Assembly (NCBI GenBank): GCA_900540255.1
Contig: UQFE01000001.1
Span: forward strand, 151,890-215,889
Length of the DNA stretch: 64,000 nucleotides
Direction: 5' to 3'
Source of the DNA: an uncultured Clostridium sp.
GTDB taxonomy: Bacteria; Bacillota; Clostridia; Clostridiales; Clostridiaceae
Shown here: one piece after another, positions 28,347 through 37,803 of the stretch
Position numbering within the stretch: the first letter of the stretch is position 1
How the letters are laid out: each line of letters begins with the position of its first letter
Notes under the pieces: model-generated
Database searches by the model: none
What the model was told of the DNA's origin: nothing
The model's input: the letters and a program-made list of their open reading frames with translations, nothing else
Translations under genes and position numbers: made by a program

Positions 28347-29126
28347 TTAAATTTTAAACTTTGTATTTTTATCATAAGTATCAGCTTTCAATAAATATCT
28401 CTTCAAAATTTTTGAAGAAAATATTTTAAAGTTTAATGAAGAATTAACTTTAATACTATAATCATCATTTCTTATACATTCTTTAAGTTCTTTTATAGTT
28501 TTACATTCCTTATTTAAATTTGTATATATTCCTCCAAGTTGAATTGGTGTATGGCTATCACTTCCAGTAACAATATTAAGACCTAATTCTTGTGATAAAT
28601 TAATTACTTCATCTCTAGCAATTGCCTCACCTTTTTTAAATATGTCTTTCCCATTTAAATCCAATGCATCTAATCTTTTCAGTAATTCATGGGGATGCTT
28701 ACATAACTTATGTCCTCTTCTGCAAGGATGCGCACCTATCTTTAATAAATCAAATACCTCTGCTAAATCTAATAACTCTTCTAATTCAATAAAATTTTCT
28801 TTTTCTCTAAAATCACTAAGAGATTTATATATATTAATTACATTTTCTCTATCTCCACAAAGTATTACATGACCTTTATTTTTAATACTTACTTCCATTG
28901 CTGGAAATACAGAAATACCATCTACTATATATCTATCCCCATCGTAGGAATATTTTTTTTCTAGAAATTCATAAATCACTAAAAAATCTTTTGCATTAAA
29001 ATGTTCACAAAGAACTATTGCATTTAATCCATTTACTTTTGAAAAATATATTTCATTCATAAAAAATTCTTCATTAAAATCTTTTCTTTTACTCAGTAAA
29101 CCATGAACATGAAAGTCCATATTCAT
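28347..29126 (-). CDS. PHP-domain metal-dependent phosphoesterase
   Basis: A 259-residue PHP-domain protein distinct from the one at 13.0 kb. Metal motifs in order: MDFHVHGLLSKRKDF, LCEHFNAKD, AMEVSIKN, GAHPCRRGH and TGSDSHTP near the C-terminus. It is closest in layout to TrpH/COG0613-type phosphoesterases, which act on 3',5'-nucleotide diphosphates or short oligonucleotides, but the assignment is tentative. The start is M1 behind GGGTGTG; M3 is an alternative. Single-gene unit. Confidence 0.8.
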   Translation of the reverse strand: MNMDFHVHGLLSKRKDFNEEFFMNEIYFSKVNGLNAIVLCEHFNAKDFLVIYEFLEKKYSYDGDRYIVDGISVFPAMEVSIKNKGHVILCGDRENVINIYKSLSDFREKENFIELEELLDLAEVFDLLKIGAHPCRRGHKLCKHPHELLKRLDALDLNGKDIFKKGEAIARDEVINLSQELGLNIVTGSDSHTPIQLGGIYTNLNKECKTIKELKECIRNDDYSIKVNSSLNFKIFSSKILKRYLLKADTYDKNTKFKI

Positions 29127-29239
29127 CTAATTTCACACCCTTAATCCATAATAATTAATTAGGTATTATTTAAATATCCTACTTTATTAATTAGTATATT
29201 ATTAGAGCTTCCTTTATGTTAATTACTACAATAAAATTT

Positions 29240-29989
29240 TTAATAATTTACTTCCTTCATACAAAGTCCCTTTGCAGGTGCCTTTACAGCATCTTCACTT
29301 CTTTTTTTAGATTTCAACATCTCTTTAATCTCTTTTGGCTCTAGCTCACCTTTTGCAACCTTTATTAAAGTTCCAGTTAAAATTCTAACCATATTTAATA
29401 AAAATCCATTTCCATTATACTCAATTTTTATAATGTTATTTTTATTTGTAATATTTATGTAATTAATAGTTCTTATTGTTGATTTTTTAGCTTTATCTTT
29501 TACACCACTAAATCCTTTAAAATCATGAGTTCCTATTAAATATTGGCTTGCTTCTTTCATTTTTTCTATATTTAACTGCCCTTCAACATGATAAGCATAT
29601 TTTTTTAAAAATACATTTGCAAATTTATTATTATCAATTGTATATACATAAGTCTTTGATATTACATTTAATCTTGAATGAAATCTATCACTAGCTTCAC
29701 TTAATGATGTTACTGATATATCTTCTGGTAAAAATTCATGTAGATATTTAGATATATCAGATAATTTTTTTTCGCTATTAGTCTTAAAATTTGCTATATA
29801 TTTATCTGCATGAACTCCAGTATCAGTTCTACCACAACCAATTACTTGTATTTCTTCTCCTGTCATTTTAGATAATACCTTTTCAATTTTATCTTGTATA
29901 GTTGATACATTAGTTCCTTTTATATTTTGCTTTTGCCACCCTTTATATCTTGACCCATCGTATTGAATAGTCATTTTTATATTTCTCAT
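29240..29989 (-). CDS. truA: tRNA pseudouridine(38-40) synthase
   Basis: Isomerises uridines 38-40 in the anticodon arm of many tRNAs. The 249-residue sequence has the TruA N-terminus [15 protein letters not shown], the catalytic motif [11 protein letters not shown] with Asp56, HDFKGFSG, and [16 protein letters not shown]. It is full length. The start follows AGAGAGG. In many clostridia truA follows ecfT in the ribosomal region; here it stands between a PHP protein and a hypothetical protein, so this may be a relocated or second copy. Confidence 0.95.
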   Translation of the reverse strand: MRNIKMTIQYDGSRYKGWQKQNIKGTNVSTIQDKIEKVLSKMTGEEIQVIGCGRTDTGVHADKYIANFKTNSEKKLSDISKYLHEFLPEDISVTSLSEASDRFHSRLNVISKTYVYTIDNNKFANVFLKKYAYHVEGQLNIEKMKEASQYLIGTHDFKGFSGVKDKAKKSTIRTINYINITNKNNIIKIEYNGNGFLLNMVRILTGTLIKVAKGELEPKEIKEMLKSKKRSEDAVKAPAKGLCMKEVNY

Positions 29990-30050
29990 ACTTAACCTCT
30001 CTTTTCTTTATATAATTTTTCTATTTGTTATTATTTTCATATTTATAATT

Positions 30051-30659
30051 TTATTTATTCTTTAATTTAAATCCATCTTTATAATTAACAACTTTTACAT
30101 TAAGAACATCTAATAACTTTTCTAAACTTTTAACTTGATTTATATATTCTATTTTCCCACTACTTAATAATTTATTTATATTTTTTATTATATCTTCTAT
30201 TTCATCTTCACCTAATTTTCTTTTAGTTTTAATTACTATTCTATTTACGTAAGTTAACGTTTCCCAAATTTGTTCATTTGTTATTTTATTAAAATCATTT
30301 ATTACTCTTGTATATCCAATTCGTCTATTATTAGTAGGATAAGCTTCCTTAAAGAATTCTAAAAAGCAATTCATTTCTTTAGGATCTTTATTTTCAACAT
30401 ATTTTCCTAATGCTGATTTTAATTGATTTTTTAAATACATAATAGTATTTGCCTTTACAATAGTATTCATATCTTCAATACTATTATAAATTATATTATA
30501 AATTTCCTGTAATTTTTCACCCTTTAACTCCTCTTTAGCCAATGGTCTTATTATTTCTATAGCTTCTAATATATTTTTTTTAGAGTTTAATTCTTTATTA
30601 AATAATTTATTTAAAATTTCTTTTCCTTCAATCTCATTGAAATTATTTTTTTCTATCAT
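30051..30659 (-). CDS. Hypothetical protein (202 aa)
   Basis: I do not recognise a family. The protein is highly charged, probably all alpha-helical, and has no signal or membrane segment. A relatively distinctive central stretch is YPTNNRRIGYTRVINDF; the rest resembles a HEAT-like or helical bundle with many Lys and Glu. AAGGATGTG precedes ATG 30659. It lies between truA and the dipeptidase gene on the same strand, with short gaps (61 and 70 bp), so it may belong to their transcript. Confidence 0.6.
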   Translation of the reverse strand: MIEKNNFNEIEGKEILNKLFNKELNSKKNILEAIEIIRPLAKEELKGEKLQEIYNIIYNSIEDMNTIVKANTIMYLKNQLKSALGKYVENKDPKEMNCFLEFFKEAYPTNNRRIGYTRVINDFNKITNEQIWETLTYVNRIVIKTKRKLGEDEIEDIIKNINKLLSSGKIEYINQVKSLEKLLDVLNVKVVNYKDGFKLKNK

Positions 30660-30729
30660 TTGTACACATCCTTATTGATATATATTTTATCTTATATTAT
30701 TATAATACATTTTGTCTAATATTTATTTT

Positions 30730-31740
30730 TTATAATAATTCTTTATATAAATTCATTAAATTTTTATAAAATATTTTTTCTACCTCATCATAACTAAAAC
30801 CATTTTTTAATAATCCGTCTGCTAAAATTTGAATTTGTGAAGCATCCTTAATTTCTAATGTGCTAGGAATACCATCAAAATCTGTTCCTAATGCAATTAC
30901 ATCTAATCCACCAACATTTCTTATATATTTTATATGTTTTACTATATCATCAACATAAGTAAATGTATTTCCTATATGTGAAGTTGTTTTTATAAAGTCT
31001 GAACAAAAATTTATTCCAGTTAGCCCACCCTTATCTGCTAATTTCCTTATCATATCATCAGTTAAATTTCTAACAACATTAGTAATTTTTCTTGAATTAC
31101 TATGACTTGCTACAAATGGTTTCTTACTATATTTTAAAACATCATAAAAACCAGCATCAGATAAATGCGAAACATCTACTATAATTCCTAATCTCTCCAT
31201 TTCCCTTATTAATTCAACGCCAAAATCAGTAAGTCCAAATTCAGTATTAGGAATTTTAAAATTTGGTTTTTCTTTTATATCACCATAAGTATCAGCTTCT
31301 ATTTTAAAATTTGGAAATCCAACTTCGTTTATATGATTCCATGTTAATGTTATAAGTCTAACCCCTTGCTCATAAACTGTTTTTAAATTCATTAATGATC
31401 CTTCAAGAGCACCAGCATCTTCTATAGTTAATAATGCAGCTATTTTATTTTCCTTTTCACATGCATATATATCTTCATATGAATATACTGGCCTAATAAC
31501 ATCTTTATTATCTTCTAATTCTTCATAATAAACTGCTATCATCTCTTGTAATGTTTTATAAGGTTTCTTATGCTTTTTAATATCTATGAACATTGCAAAA
31601 TTTTGCAATAAATAATTACCTTTTTTTAATTTATTTATATCTACATGAAAATTATTTTCTTTTAATTTATAGTTATTCCCTAAAAGTCTATTTTCGTAAA
31701 TTTCTCCAATTGTATCACAATGCATATCAGCAACTTTCAT
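30730..31740 (-). CDS. Membrane dipeptidase (peptidase M19)
   Basis: A 336-residue zinc dipeptidase with an amidohydrolase-type barrel. Metal ligands are visible: ADMHCDTIGEI (His7, Asp9), LTIEDAGALEG (bridging Glu), DVSHLSDAG and ASHSNSR (His residues), and the substrate-binding LGTDFDGIP near the C-terminus. M19 enzymes hydrolyse dipeptides, including some with D-residues. There is no signal peptide, so it is likely cytoplasmic, as in most Firmicutes. The start follows GGAGGGAAAAGAA. Confidence 0.92.
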   Translation of the reverse strand: MKVADMHCDTIGEIYENRLLGNNYKLKENNFHVDINKLKKGNYLLQNFAMFIDIKKHKKPYKTLQEMIAVYYEELEDNKDVIRPVYSYEDIYACEKENKIAALLTIEDAGALEGSLMNLKTVYEQGVRLITLTWNHINEVGFPNFKIEADTYGDIKEKPNFKIPNTEFGLTDFGVELIREMERLGIIVDVSHLSDAGFYDVLKYSKKPFVASHSNSRKITNVVRNLTDDMIRKLADKGGLTGINFCSDFIKTTSHIGNTFTYVDDIVKHIKYIRNVGGLDVIALGTDFDGIPSTLEIKDASQIQILADGLLKNGFSYDEVEKIFYKNLMNLYKELL

Positions 31741-31890
31741 TTTCTTTTCCCTCCAAAATTATATATATATAATTTAATATGAAAAAAGTAGTAATCTTAT
31801 ACTAATAACATTACTACTTATTCTATTAAATAATAATATATATAATCTATAAAATAACATTTAATATTATTATAAATAAAAAAACGATAA

Positions 31891-31920
31891 AACTGTGCAG
31901 AATTAAACTTCTGCACAGTT
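31891..31920. terminator. Strong intrinsic terminator
   Basis: A perfect 12-bp GC-containing stem: AACTGTGCAGAA (31891-31902), 6-nt loop, TTCTGCACAGTT (31909-31920). T tracts lie on one side and A tracts on the other. It separates the cutC unit from the dipeptidase gene. Confidence 0.9.
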
Positions 31921-32021
31921 TTTTCATTTTTATATTTTTAATTTTACGGTTTTAAGCCATTTATAGGGAATAAAAATCCCTCTTTAAGTTTAAATATAGT
32001 AAACTTTCCTGTAAATAAGTA

Positions 32022-32429
32022 TTATAATAGCTTTTCTACTTCTTCACTTGATGCTGAAATTGTAAAAATTAAATCATCATCTACCTTAAGCTTACACTCT
32101 TCTTTACTTTCTTTAATTTTATCCACTGATAATCCTCCAATGTTAATTTCTTTAAATTTTGTTGGAGCAATTTCAACTTTAAATAAACTTCCCTTAATTC
32201 CTGTAATTTTTAAGTCCATTTGACCATTATCATTTTTAACTTTTAGTCCTATAATATTATTTCCTTTTAAAGTTTCTTTATCTTCTGGGATATAATTTAC
32301 ATCAACTTCTCCTACAATTGTAATAAATCCACCACTTAATTTTCTTTTTAATAATAAGTTCATATTATATTTTAATTTAAGTTCATTTAATAACTTACCT
32401 AATTTATATATTGTTAATTCATGTATCAT
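32022..32429 (-). CDS. Hypothetical protein (135 aa) downstream of cutC
   Basis: An unrecognised soluble protein. An N-terminal helix (IHELTIYKLGKLLNEL) is followed by a likely beta-rich core (GGFITIVGEVDVNYI, GQMDLKITGIKGSLFKVEI) and an acidic C-terminus. AAGGAATAAG precedes the ATG. It follows cutC by 66 bp on the same strand and ends before a strong terminator, so it is probably co-transcribed with cutC. No function proposed. Confidence 0.6.
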   Translation of the reverse strand: MIHELTIYKLGKLLNELKLKYNMNLLLKRKLSGGFITIVGEVDVNYIPEDKETLKGNNIIGLKVKNDNGQMDLKITGIKGSLFKVEIAPTKFKEINIGGLSVDKIKESKEECKLKVDDDLIFTISASSEEVEKLL

Positions 32430-32495
32430 AATACTTATTCCTTTTCTAAAATTTTATATTTTTATTATACTACACAATTACTATATTAGTAAAAA

Positions 32496-33122
32496 TTAAT
32501 TTAAATCACCTACTATTTTACTTCCATGTACCTCTTTACATCCTATAAACTCTGAAAGTGTTTTATAATTTTTATAAGTAACTTTTCCACCAACTAAAAT
32601 AATTACTTTTCCCTTACTTTTTTCAACAAGCTCTTTTAATACAACCTTTCCCTCTTCAGCACAATCCTTACCTCCTTTAGTTAATACTCTATCAACTCCA
32701 ATTGAAATAAGCTGTTCTAACGCTTTAAATTTATCATATATTTCATCAAAGGCCATATGAAAGGTAACCTTTAATCCTTGTGCTAAATCAACTAATTCTC
32801 TTGTTCTATCAATATCAATAGTATTGTTCTTATTTAATATACCAAATACTACAGTTTCAACACCTAATTCTTTACAAATAATTATATCTTTTTTCATTAT
32901 TTCAAATTCATCATTTGAATAAACAAAATTTCCACCTCTTGGTCTTATTATTACTGATATTGGTATATTAATATTTTTCTTTGCTAAGTATATAGTTCCA
33001 TAAGAAGGGGTTGTTCCTCCTTCCTCTAAATTATCACATAATTCAATTCTATCTGCACCTCTCATTTCAGCTCTTTTAGCTTCTTCATAACATCCAACAC
33101 AAGCCTCTAGTAAAATACTCAT
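32496..33122 (-). CDS. cutC: CutC family protein
   Basis: A 208-residue TIM-barrel protein matching the CutC family (LEACVGCYEEAKRAEMRGADRIELCDNLEEGGTTPS at the N-terminus, SVIIRPRGGNFVYS, TFHMAFDEI, VDRVLTKGG). It is slightly shorter than E. coli CutC (248). The family was named for copper homeostasis, but a direct role in copper handling is doubtful and the activity is unknown. The start follows AAAAGGAGAAATATT. First gene of a likely two-gene unit. Confidence 0.9.
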   Translation of the reverse strand: MSILLEACVGCYEEAKRAEMRGADRIELCDNLEEGGTTPSYGTIYLAKKNINIPISVIIRPRGGNFVYSNDEFEIMKKDIIICKELGVETVVFGILNKNNTIDIDRTRELVDLAQGLKVTFHMAFDEIYDKFKALEQLISIGVDRVLTKGGKDCAEEGKVVLKELVEKSKGKVIILVGGKVTYKNYKTLSEFIGCKEVHGSKIVGDLN

Positions 33123-33207
33123 AATATTTCTCCTTTTATTGTTTTATATTTATTTATGTTTTCAATTATAAATATAACATACTTTAATTCACTTTATAAT
33201 TTTTACA

Positions 33208-33242
33208 AAGATGGACTGCATAATTTTGATACAGTACATCTT
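33208..33242 (-). terminator. Probable terminator of the mod operon
   Basis: On the minus strand AAGATGTACTG pairs with CAGTCCATCTT (one mismatch), about 7 bp beyond the modC stop. The downstream T tract is short, so strength is uncertain. Confidence 0.55.
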
Positions 33243-33248
33243 ATTAAT

Positions 33249-34304
33249 TTATTCAAATGTAAATAAATAATTTTCTTCAAATTTTACTTTTATTACATCA
33301 TTAACATTAAATTTCATTTCTTCTTTTGAAATTGTAAAATTAATTGAACTATTGCTATTATTACAATTAACTTCTTTAATGTATAATGTATAATCAAAAG
33401 GATTTTCAACTATATTTTCAATAATCATATTAAATACATTATCATTATTATGTTTCTTATTATTAAATAACTTAATATTATGAGATCTTATTGCAATATA
33501 ATTAATTGAATTACTTCTATATTGATACTTTAATTTTAAATTCCACTCTTTAGCAAAAATAAAATCTTTATTTATTATTTTAGCCTTTGATATATTCTTA
33601 CAACCAGTAATTTTAGCTTCTGCTAAACTTAAGGGATTTTTAAATAAAAGATCCTTTTCTCTAATTTCACTAGCCTTTCCACCATCAAAAACTATAATTT
33701 TATCACAAACTCTATATGCTTCTGCTATATCATGAGTAACAAAAACTACTGTTCCATCATAGTCCTTTAAAATTTCTATAAGCTCTCTTTCCATATTAGC
33801 CCTTAAATGATTATCTAAAGCTGAAAATGGCTCATCTAGAAGCAATATATCTGGTGATGTAATAAGCGCTCTTGCAAGTGCAACTCTTTGCTGTTGTCCA
33901 CCTGATAATTGCCATGGATATCTATTTTCAAGACCATTTAAACCAAACTTTTCAATATAAGTAGATGATAATTTGTTTTTTTCAATCTTCCTTAATTTAT
34001 CTAATCCAATTTCAATATTATCTCTTATAGTCATATGGGGAAATAAGGCATAATTTTGAAATAAAAATCCAACTTTTCTATCTTTAGTTTTAATATTTAT
34101 TTTATTTTCTGAATCAAAAAGTACTTTTTCATTAATTATAATTTTTCCTGAATCAGCTTTCTCAAGTCCTGCAATACATTTTAATGTCATACTTTTTCCT
34201 GAACCTGAAGCTCCTAAAAATCCAATTATGCCACCCTTACTCTCCATTGCAACCTCTAAATTAAAGGAAGATAAATCTTTATTAATATCTATATATAAAC
34301 TCAT
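33249..34304 (-). CDS. modC: Molybdate ABC transporter ATP-binding protein
   Basis: A 351-residue ATPase that energises molybdate uptake. Walker A is GASGSGKSMT, the signature is LSGGQQQRVALARAL, Walker B is DILLLDEPFSALD, and the switch His is in VFVTHDIAEAY. A C-terminal mop/TOBE-like domain (about 240-350, IAIRSHNIKLF...) is typical of ModC. It starts 2 bp after modB ends, with its GGGGGAG ribosome binding site inside the modB 3' end, so translation is coupled. Last gene of modABC. Confidence 0.92.
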   Translation of the reverse strand: MSLYIDINKDLSSFNLEVAMESKGGIIGFLGASGSGKSMTLKCIAGLEKADSGKIIINEKVLFDSENKINIKTKDRKVGFLFQNYALFPHMTIRDNIEIGLDKLRKIEKNKLSSTYIEKFGLNGLENRYPWQLSGGQQQRVALARALITSPDILLLDEPFSALDNHLRANMERELIEILKDYDGTVVFVTHDIAEAYRVCDKIIVFDGGKASEIREKDLLFKNPLSLAEAKITGCKNISKAKIINKDFIFAKEWNLKLKYQYRSNSINYIAIRSHNIKLFNNKKHNNDNVFNMIIENIVENPFDYTLYIKEVNCNNSNSSINFTISKEEMKFNVNDVIKVKFEENYLFTFE

Positions 34305-34306
34305 TT

Positions 34307-34984
34307 TTATCTCCCCCTATTTCCTATTAGCTTTTGTTGAGTGTCACACCAATAATTTAATAAAAATATCATTATAAATGAAATTGCTACTATTATTAAA
34401 ACCCAAAGCATAGCTTTATTCATATCTCCACCTTCAACTGCAAAAAATATTGCAACTGGCATAGTTTGAGTTTTACCTGGTATATTTCCAGCAATCATTA
34501 AAGTTGCTCCAAATTCTCCCAAAGCTCTTGCAAAACTTAAAACTAATCCACCAATTATACCTGGCCATGCAAGTGGTATTGCAATTTTAAAAAATATCTT
34601 AGTTTCACTTAGCCCTAATGTTCTTGCAGCTGAAATCATATTTTTATCTATTTGTTCAAATGCAGAACGGCATGTTCTATACATCATTGGAAAAGCAACT
34701 ACTGTAGCTGCAATAACTGTTGCACTCCAACTAAAAATAATATTTTTATTAAAACTCATAAAAATCTTTCCTACAAATCCATTTTTTCCACAAATAAGCA
34801 ATAAGAAAAATCCTATAACAGTTGGCGGTAATATTAGGGGAAGAGTGAAGACTCCATCTATTAGTCCTCTACCTCTTCCCTTATAATTAGCCATTTTATA
34901 AGATATAAATATTCCTATTATTGAAGTTATAATAGTTGCAAGAAACGCTGTTTTAAGCGATATCCATAACGGTGAAAAATCCAT
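34307..34984 (-). CDS. modB: Molybdate ABC transporter permease
   Basis: A 225-residue inner-membrane permease with five to six hydrophobic segments. The cytoplasmic EAA loop is clear: AARTLGLSETKIFFKIAIPLAWPGIIGGLVLSFARALGEFGATLMIAGN in outline, which is the ModB/CysT-type motif ending in ARALGEFGAT. Full length. It lies 25 bp after modA and just before modC. Confidence 0.93.
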   Translation of the reverse strand: MDFSPLWISLKTAFLATIITSIIGIFISYKMANYKGRGRGLIDGVFTLPLILPPTVIGFFLLLICGKNGFVGKIFMSFNKNIIFSWSATVIAATVVAFPMMYRTCRSAFEQIDKNMISAARTLGLSETKIFFKIAIPLAWPGIIGGLVLSFARALGEFGATLMIAGNIPGKTQTMPVAIFFAVEGGDMNKAMLWVLIIVAISFIMIFLLNYWCDTQQKLIGNRGR

Positions 34985-35009
34985 AACTTATAACCTTGCC
35001 TTCTTTATA

Positions 35010-35816
35010 TTATTTTACTGATTTATATCCATACTTTTCAAATATCTTTTGTACTTCATCTGTGAATAAGAATTCTTCAAATTCTTTTGCATCATCAGCC
35101 TTAGTAGATGCTTTTATAACTGATACTGGATAAGTAATTGGTGAATGTTCATTTACTTCATTAATATTTTCAACAATAGTAACACTATCACTACTTAATG
35201 CATCACTTAAGTATACAAAACCAACATCTGCATTTCCTGATGCAACCCATGTTAAAACTTCCTTAACGTCTTTTGCAAAAACTAATTTATTAGAAATACT
35301 ATCTTTTATATCTGTATTAGTTAAAACTTCATCTGCATATTTTCCTGCTGGAACACTTTCTGGTTCTCCAACAGCTATATGAGTTATCTTATCACTCTTT
35401 AAATCATCAAAGCTAGTTACCTCTACTCCCTTAGCTGCCACTAGCACTAAAGAATTTTCTACTAAATCTTTAGTAGTACCATCTAATAACAATCCTTTAT
35501 ATTTTAAAGCATTCATTTGCTTTTGCCCTGCTGAAATGAATAAATCACAAGGAGCGCCTTGCTCTATTTGTTGTTGAAGGGAACCTGATGAACCATAATT
35601 TACAACTAAAGTAACATTTTCCTTATGCTTTTTATATTCTGTTTCTAAATCAGCCATTACTTCTTTTAAACTTGCTGCTGCTGATATATTTAATTCTACA
35701 GGAGCCTTTTCCTTTGAATCATTTTTAACTGAGTTATTTCCATTACTTCCTTTACCACAACCAACTAATAATAAACTACAACATAATAATGCTGAAATAA
35801 CCTTTAATTTTTTCAT
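35010..35816 (-). CDS. modA: Molybdate-binding lipoprotein
   Basis: A 268-residue substrate-binding lipoprotein. The signal peptide ends in the lipobox LLVGC (Cys20), followed by a Ser/Asn/Lys linker. The mature part has the ModA ligand-binding features NISAAASLKEVMADLE, NYGSSGSLQQQIEQGAPCDLFISAG and VAVGEPESVPAGKYA, with Ser residues that contact the oxyanion. The start follows GGAGGATTAAATA. First gene of modABC, divergent from an HTH/substrate-binding regulator. Confidence 0.94.
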   Translation of the reverse strand: MKKLKVISALLCCSLLLVGCGKGSNGNNSVKNDSKEKAPVELNISAAASLKEVMADLETEYKKHKENVTLVVNYGSSGSLQQQIEQGAPCDLFISAGQKQMNALKYKGLLLDGTTKDLVENSLVLVAAKGVEVTSFDDLKSDKITHIAVGEPESVPAGKYADEVLTNTDIKDSISNKLVFAKDVKEVLTWVASGNADVGFVYLSDALSSDSVTIVENINEVNEHSPITYPVSVIKASTKADDAKEFEEFLFTDEVQKIFEKYGYKSVK

Positions 35817-35848
35817 TATTTAATCCTCCAATTTTATATTTTAAATAT

Positions 35849-35883
35849 GTTTCATCATGTTTTGTTTTGTTTTATCACGTTTT
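35849..35883. promoter_or_regulatory. Direct repeats in the modA/regulator intergenic region (candidate operator)
   Basis: GTTTCATCATGTTTT (35849-35863) and GTTTTATCACGTTTT (35869-35883) match at 13 of 15 positions and start exactly 20 bp apart, close to two helical turns. A weaker third TATCAC lies at 35898. They are placed between the divergent modA and regulator genes, so they are candidate binding sites for that regulator. Inferred, not demonstrated. Confidence 0.5.
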
Positions 35884-35971
35884 ATACAATCAAATATTAT
35901 CACATAACGTTAATTCTTGCAATTCATTTATTAATAATGCTAAAATTATTATTATATTAGGAGGGATATTT

Positions 35972-36943
35972 ATGGACTTACAAGCTTCTTTAACCCCACA
36001 AGAAGTATCGGAATTACTTAAAATCACCAAAAATACAGTTTATGAACTTATTAAACGCGGTGAATTGCCAAGCTATAAAATAGGAAAAAAAATAAGAATT
36101 GATATGCATGATGTTGAAGCATATATAAATAATCAAAAAAATAGCTTAAAAATTACTGATTCTAAAAATATTTCATCAACTTCTAGAAGAAATGCGCAAA
36201 TAACAAATAATTCTAACTCAAGAAATAACCAATCTTCTAATGAAATTATAATTGCTGGTCAAGATATATTATTAGATATTTTAGCAAGATATATATCAGA
36301 ACTTTATCCTGATTTTAATGTTTTACGTTCTTATAAAGGTAGCTATAATGGATTATATGATTTATATAATAATAAAGTTTCAATAGCTTCATCTCACCTT
36401 TGGGATGGTGATACTGATACATATAACTTTGATTATGTTAAAAGACTTCTTCCTGGAACACCTTGTATTCTTATAAATTTAGCTTATAGATTACAAGGAT
36501 TTTATGTACAAAAGGGAAATCCTTTAAACTTAAAAGCATTTGAAGATTTAACTAATGAAAATGTAAGATTTGTTAACAGAGAAAAAGGAAGTGGTGTTAG
36601 AGTTTTATTAGACGAAAAATTGAAATTACTTAATATAAATCCATATTCTATAAACGGTTATTTTAATGAAGAAACATCACATCTAGGTGTTGCAAGTTCT
36701 GTAGGACGTGGTGATGCCAATGTGGGAATAGGAAATAAAAAAGCCGCTATGCAAGTAGAAACAATTGATTTTGTTCCTCTTCAAACAGAAAGATACGACT
36801 TAATAATTAAAAAGAGCGATTTAAACAATCCACCTTATCAAAGTATACTTTCTATTTTATCTTCTCAAAAATTTAAAAATGAATTAGAAGGTATTGGTGG
36901 CTATGATCTTAAGGATCTTGGAAAAATAATTGCTACAACTTAA
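35972..36943 (+). CDS. One-component molybdate-type regulator: HTH (excisionase fold) plus periplasmic-binding-like domain
   Basis: A 323-residue protein. The start is ATG 35972 behind AGGAGGG; the frame is open 35 codons further upstream without a site. The N-terminal domain (residues 1-52) is a MerR/excisionase-type helix-turn-helix: TPQEVSELLKITKNTVYEL...GELPSYKIGKKIRI. A Ser/Asn linker follows (about 55-90). Then comes a ModA-like substrate-binding domain (PBP_like type) with IAGQDILLDILARYI, SSHLWDGDT, VNREKGSGVRVLLDE and GRGDANVGIG. It probably senses molybdate/tungstate and controls modABC, in place of ModE. No signal peptide, so cytoplasmic. Confidence 0.85.
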   Translation: MDLQASLTPQEVSELLKITKNTVYELIKRGELPSYKIGKKIRIDMHDVEAYINNQKNSLKITDSKNISSTSRRNAQITNNSNSRNNQSSNEIIIAGQDILLDILARYISELYPDFNVLRSYKGSYNGLYDLYNNKVSIASSHLWDGDTDTYNFDYVKRLLPGTPCILINLAYRLQGFYVQKGNPLNLKAFEDLTNENVRFVNREKGSGVRVLLDEKLKLLNINPYSINGYFNEETSHLGVASSVGRGDANVGIGNKKAAMQVETIDFVPLQTERYDLIIKKSDLNNPPYQSILSILSSQKFKNELEGIGGYDLKDLGKIIATT

Positions 36944-36948
36944 AACAG

Positions 36949-36996
36949 AAAAGAAATATTATGTTAAAATTTATTTTTTAATCTAATATTTCTTTT
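36949..36996. terminator. Bidirectional intrinsic terminator
   Basis: AAAAGAAATATTA (36949-36961) pairs perfectly with TAATATTTCTTTT (36984-36996). It lies between the convergent regulator gene and livF. Confidence 0.8.
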
Positions 36997-37003
36997 CATT
37001 TAA

Positions 37004-37765
37004 TTATTCTCCCAAATACGCTGCCCTAATACTTTCATTATTTAGCATTTCATTTGCATTTCCCTTAATTACAATTTTACCTGTTTCTAAAACATAAGCT
37101 CTATTTGCTATTGAAAGGGCCATATTGGCATTTTGTTCAACTAATAAAATAGTAGTTCCACTTTTATTTATTTCAACAATAGTATCAAAAATTTGTTTAA
37201 CAACCATAGGTGCTAATCCCATAGATGGTTCATCTAAAAGTAAAAGCTTTGGCCTACTCATAAGTGCTCTTCCAATTGCAAGCATTTGTTGTTCTCCACC
37301 TGATAATGTACCTGCATTTTGCTTTAATCTTTCCTTTAATCTTGGAAACTTTTTAAAGACATCTTCATAATCTTTTTTAATTTCATCTTTATCTTTTCTT
37401 AAATAGGCACCCAACTCTAAATTTTCCATAACAGTTAGATTTCCAAATATTTTTCTTCCTTCTGGGACATGACTTATTCCCATTGCTACAAGCTTATTAG
37501 CTGGAACCCCAACAATATCTTTACCATTATAATTTATACTTCCACTTTTAATTTTTTCAAGAGATGAAATTGCTCTTAATGTTGATGTTTTCCCTGCTCC
37601 ATTTGCACCTATTAAAGTTATAATTTCACCATTCCTTACAGTTAAATTTATATCTTTTAATGCATGTATTCCTCCATAAAAAAGATTTAAATCCTTTATT
37701 TCAAGTATTAATTCGGATTTATCTTTAGATTCTTCTATTTGTTTTTTTAATATTTTACTATTCAT
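37004..37765 (-). CDS. livF: Branched-chain amino acid ABC transporter ATPase LivF
   Basis: A 253-residue ATPase. Walker A GANGAGKTST, signature LSGGEQQMLAIGRALM, Walker B LLLLDEPSMGLAP and switch LLVEQNANMA all match LivF. The short form of the C-terminus (GKIVIKGNANEMLNNESIRAAYLGE) is typical. An N-terminal extension of about 18 charged residues is slightly longer than usual. Last gene of the liv operon, 38 bp after livG. Confidence 0.94.
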   Translation of the reverse strand: MNSKILKKQIEESKDKSELILEIKDLNLFYGGIHALKDINLTVRNGEIITLIGANGAGKTSTLRAISSLEKIKSGSINYNGKDIVGVPANKLVAMGISHVPEGRKIFGNLTVMENLELGAYLRKDKDEIKKDYEDVFKKFPRLKERLKQNAGTLSGGEQQMLAIGRALMSRPKLLLLDEPSMGLAPMVVKQIFDTIVEINKSGTTILLVEQNANMALSIANRAYVLETGKIVIKGNANEMLNNESIRAAYLGE

Positions 37766-37803
37766 GATAATCTACCTCTTTTTTCCTATTTAAAAATTTA
37801 TAT

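Noticed and set aside
31965..31981. AGGGA/TCCCT mini-hairpin downstream of the 135-residue gene
   Set aside because: Only a 5-bp stem without a T tract; the strong terminator at 31891-31920 is sufficient.
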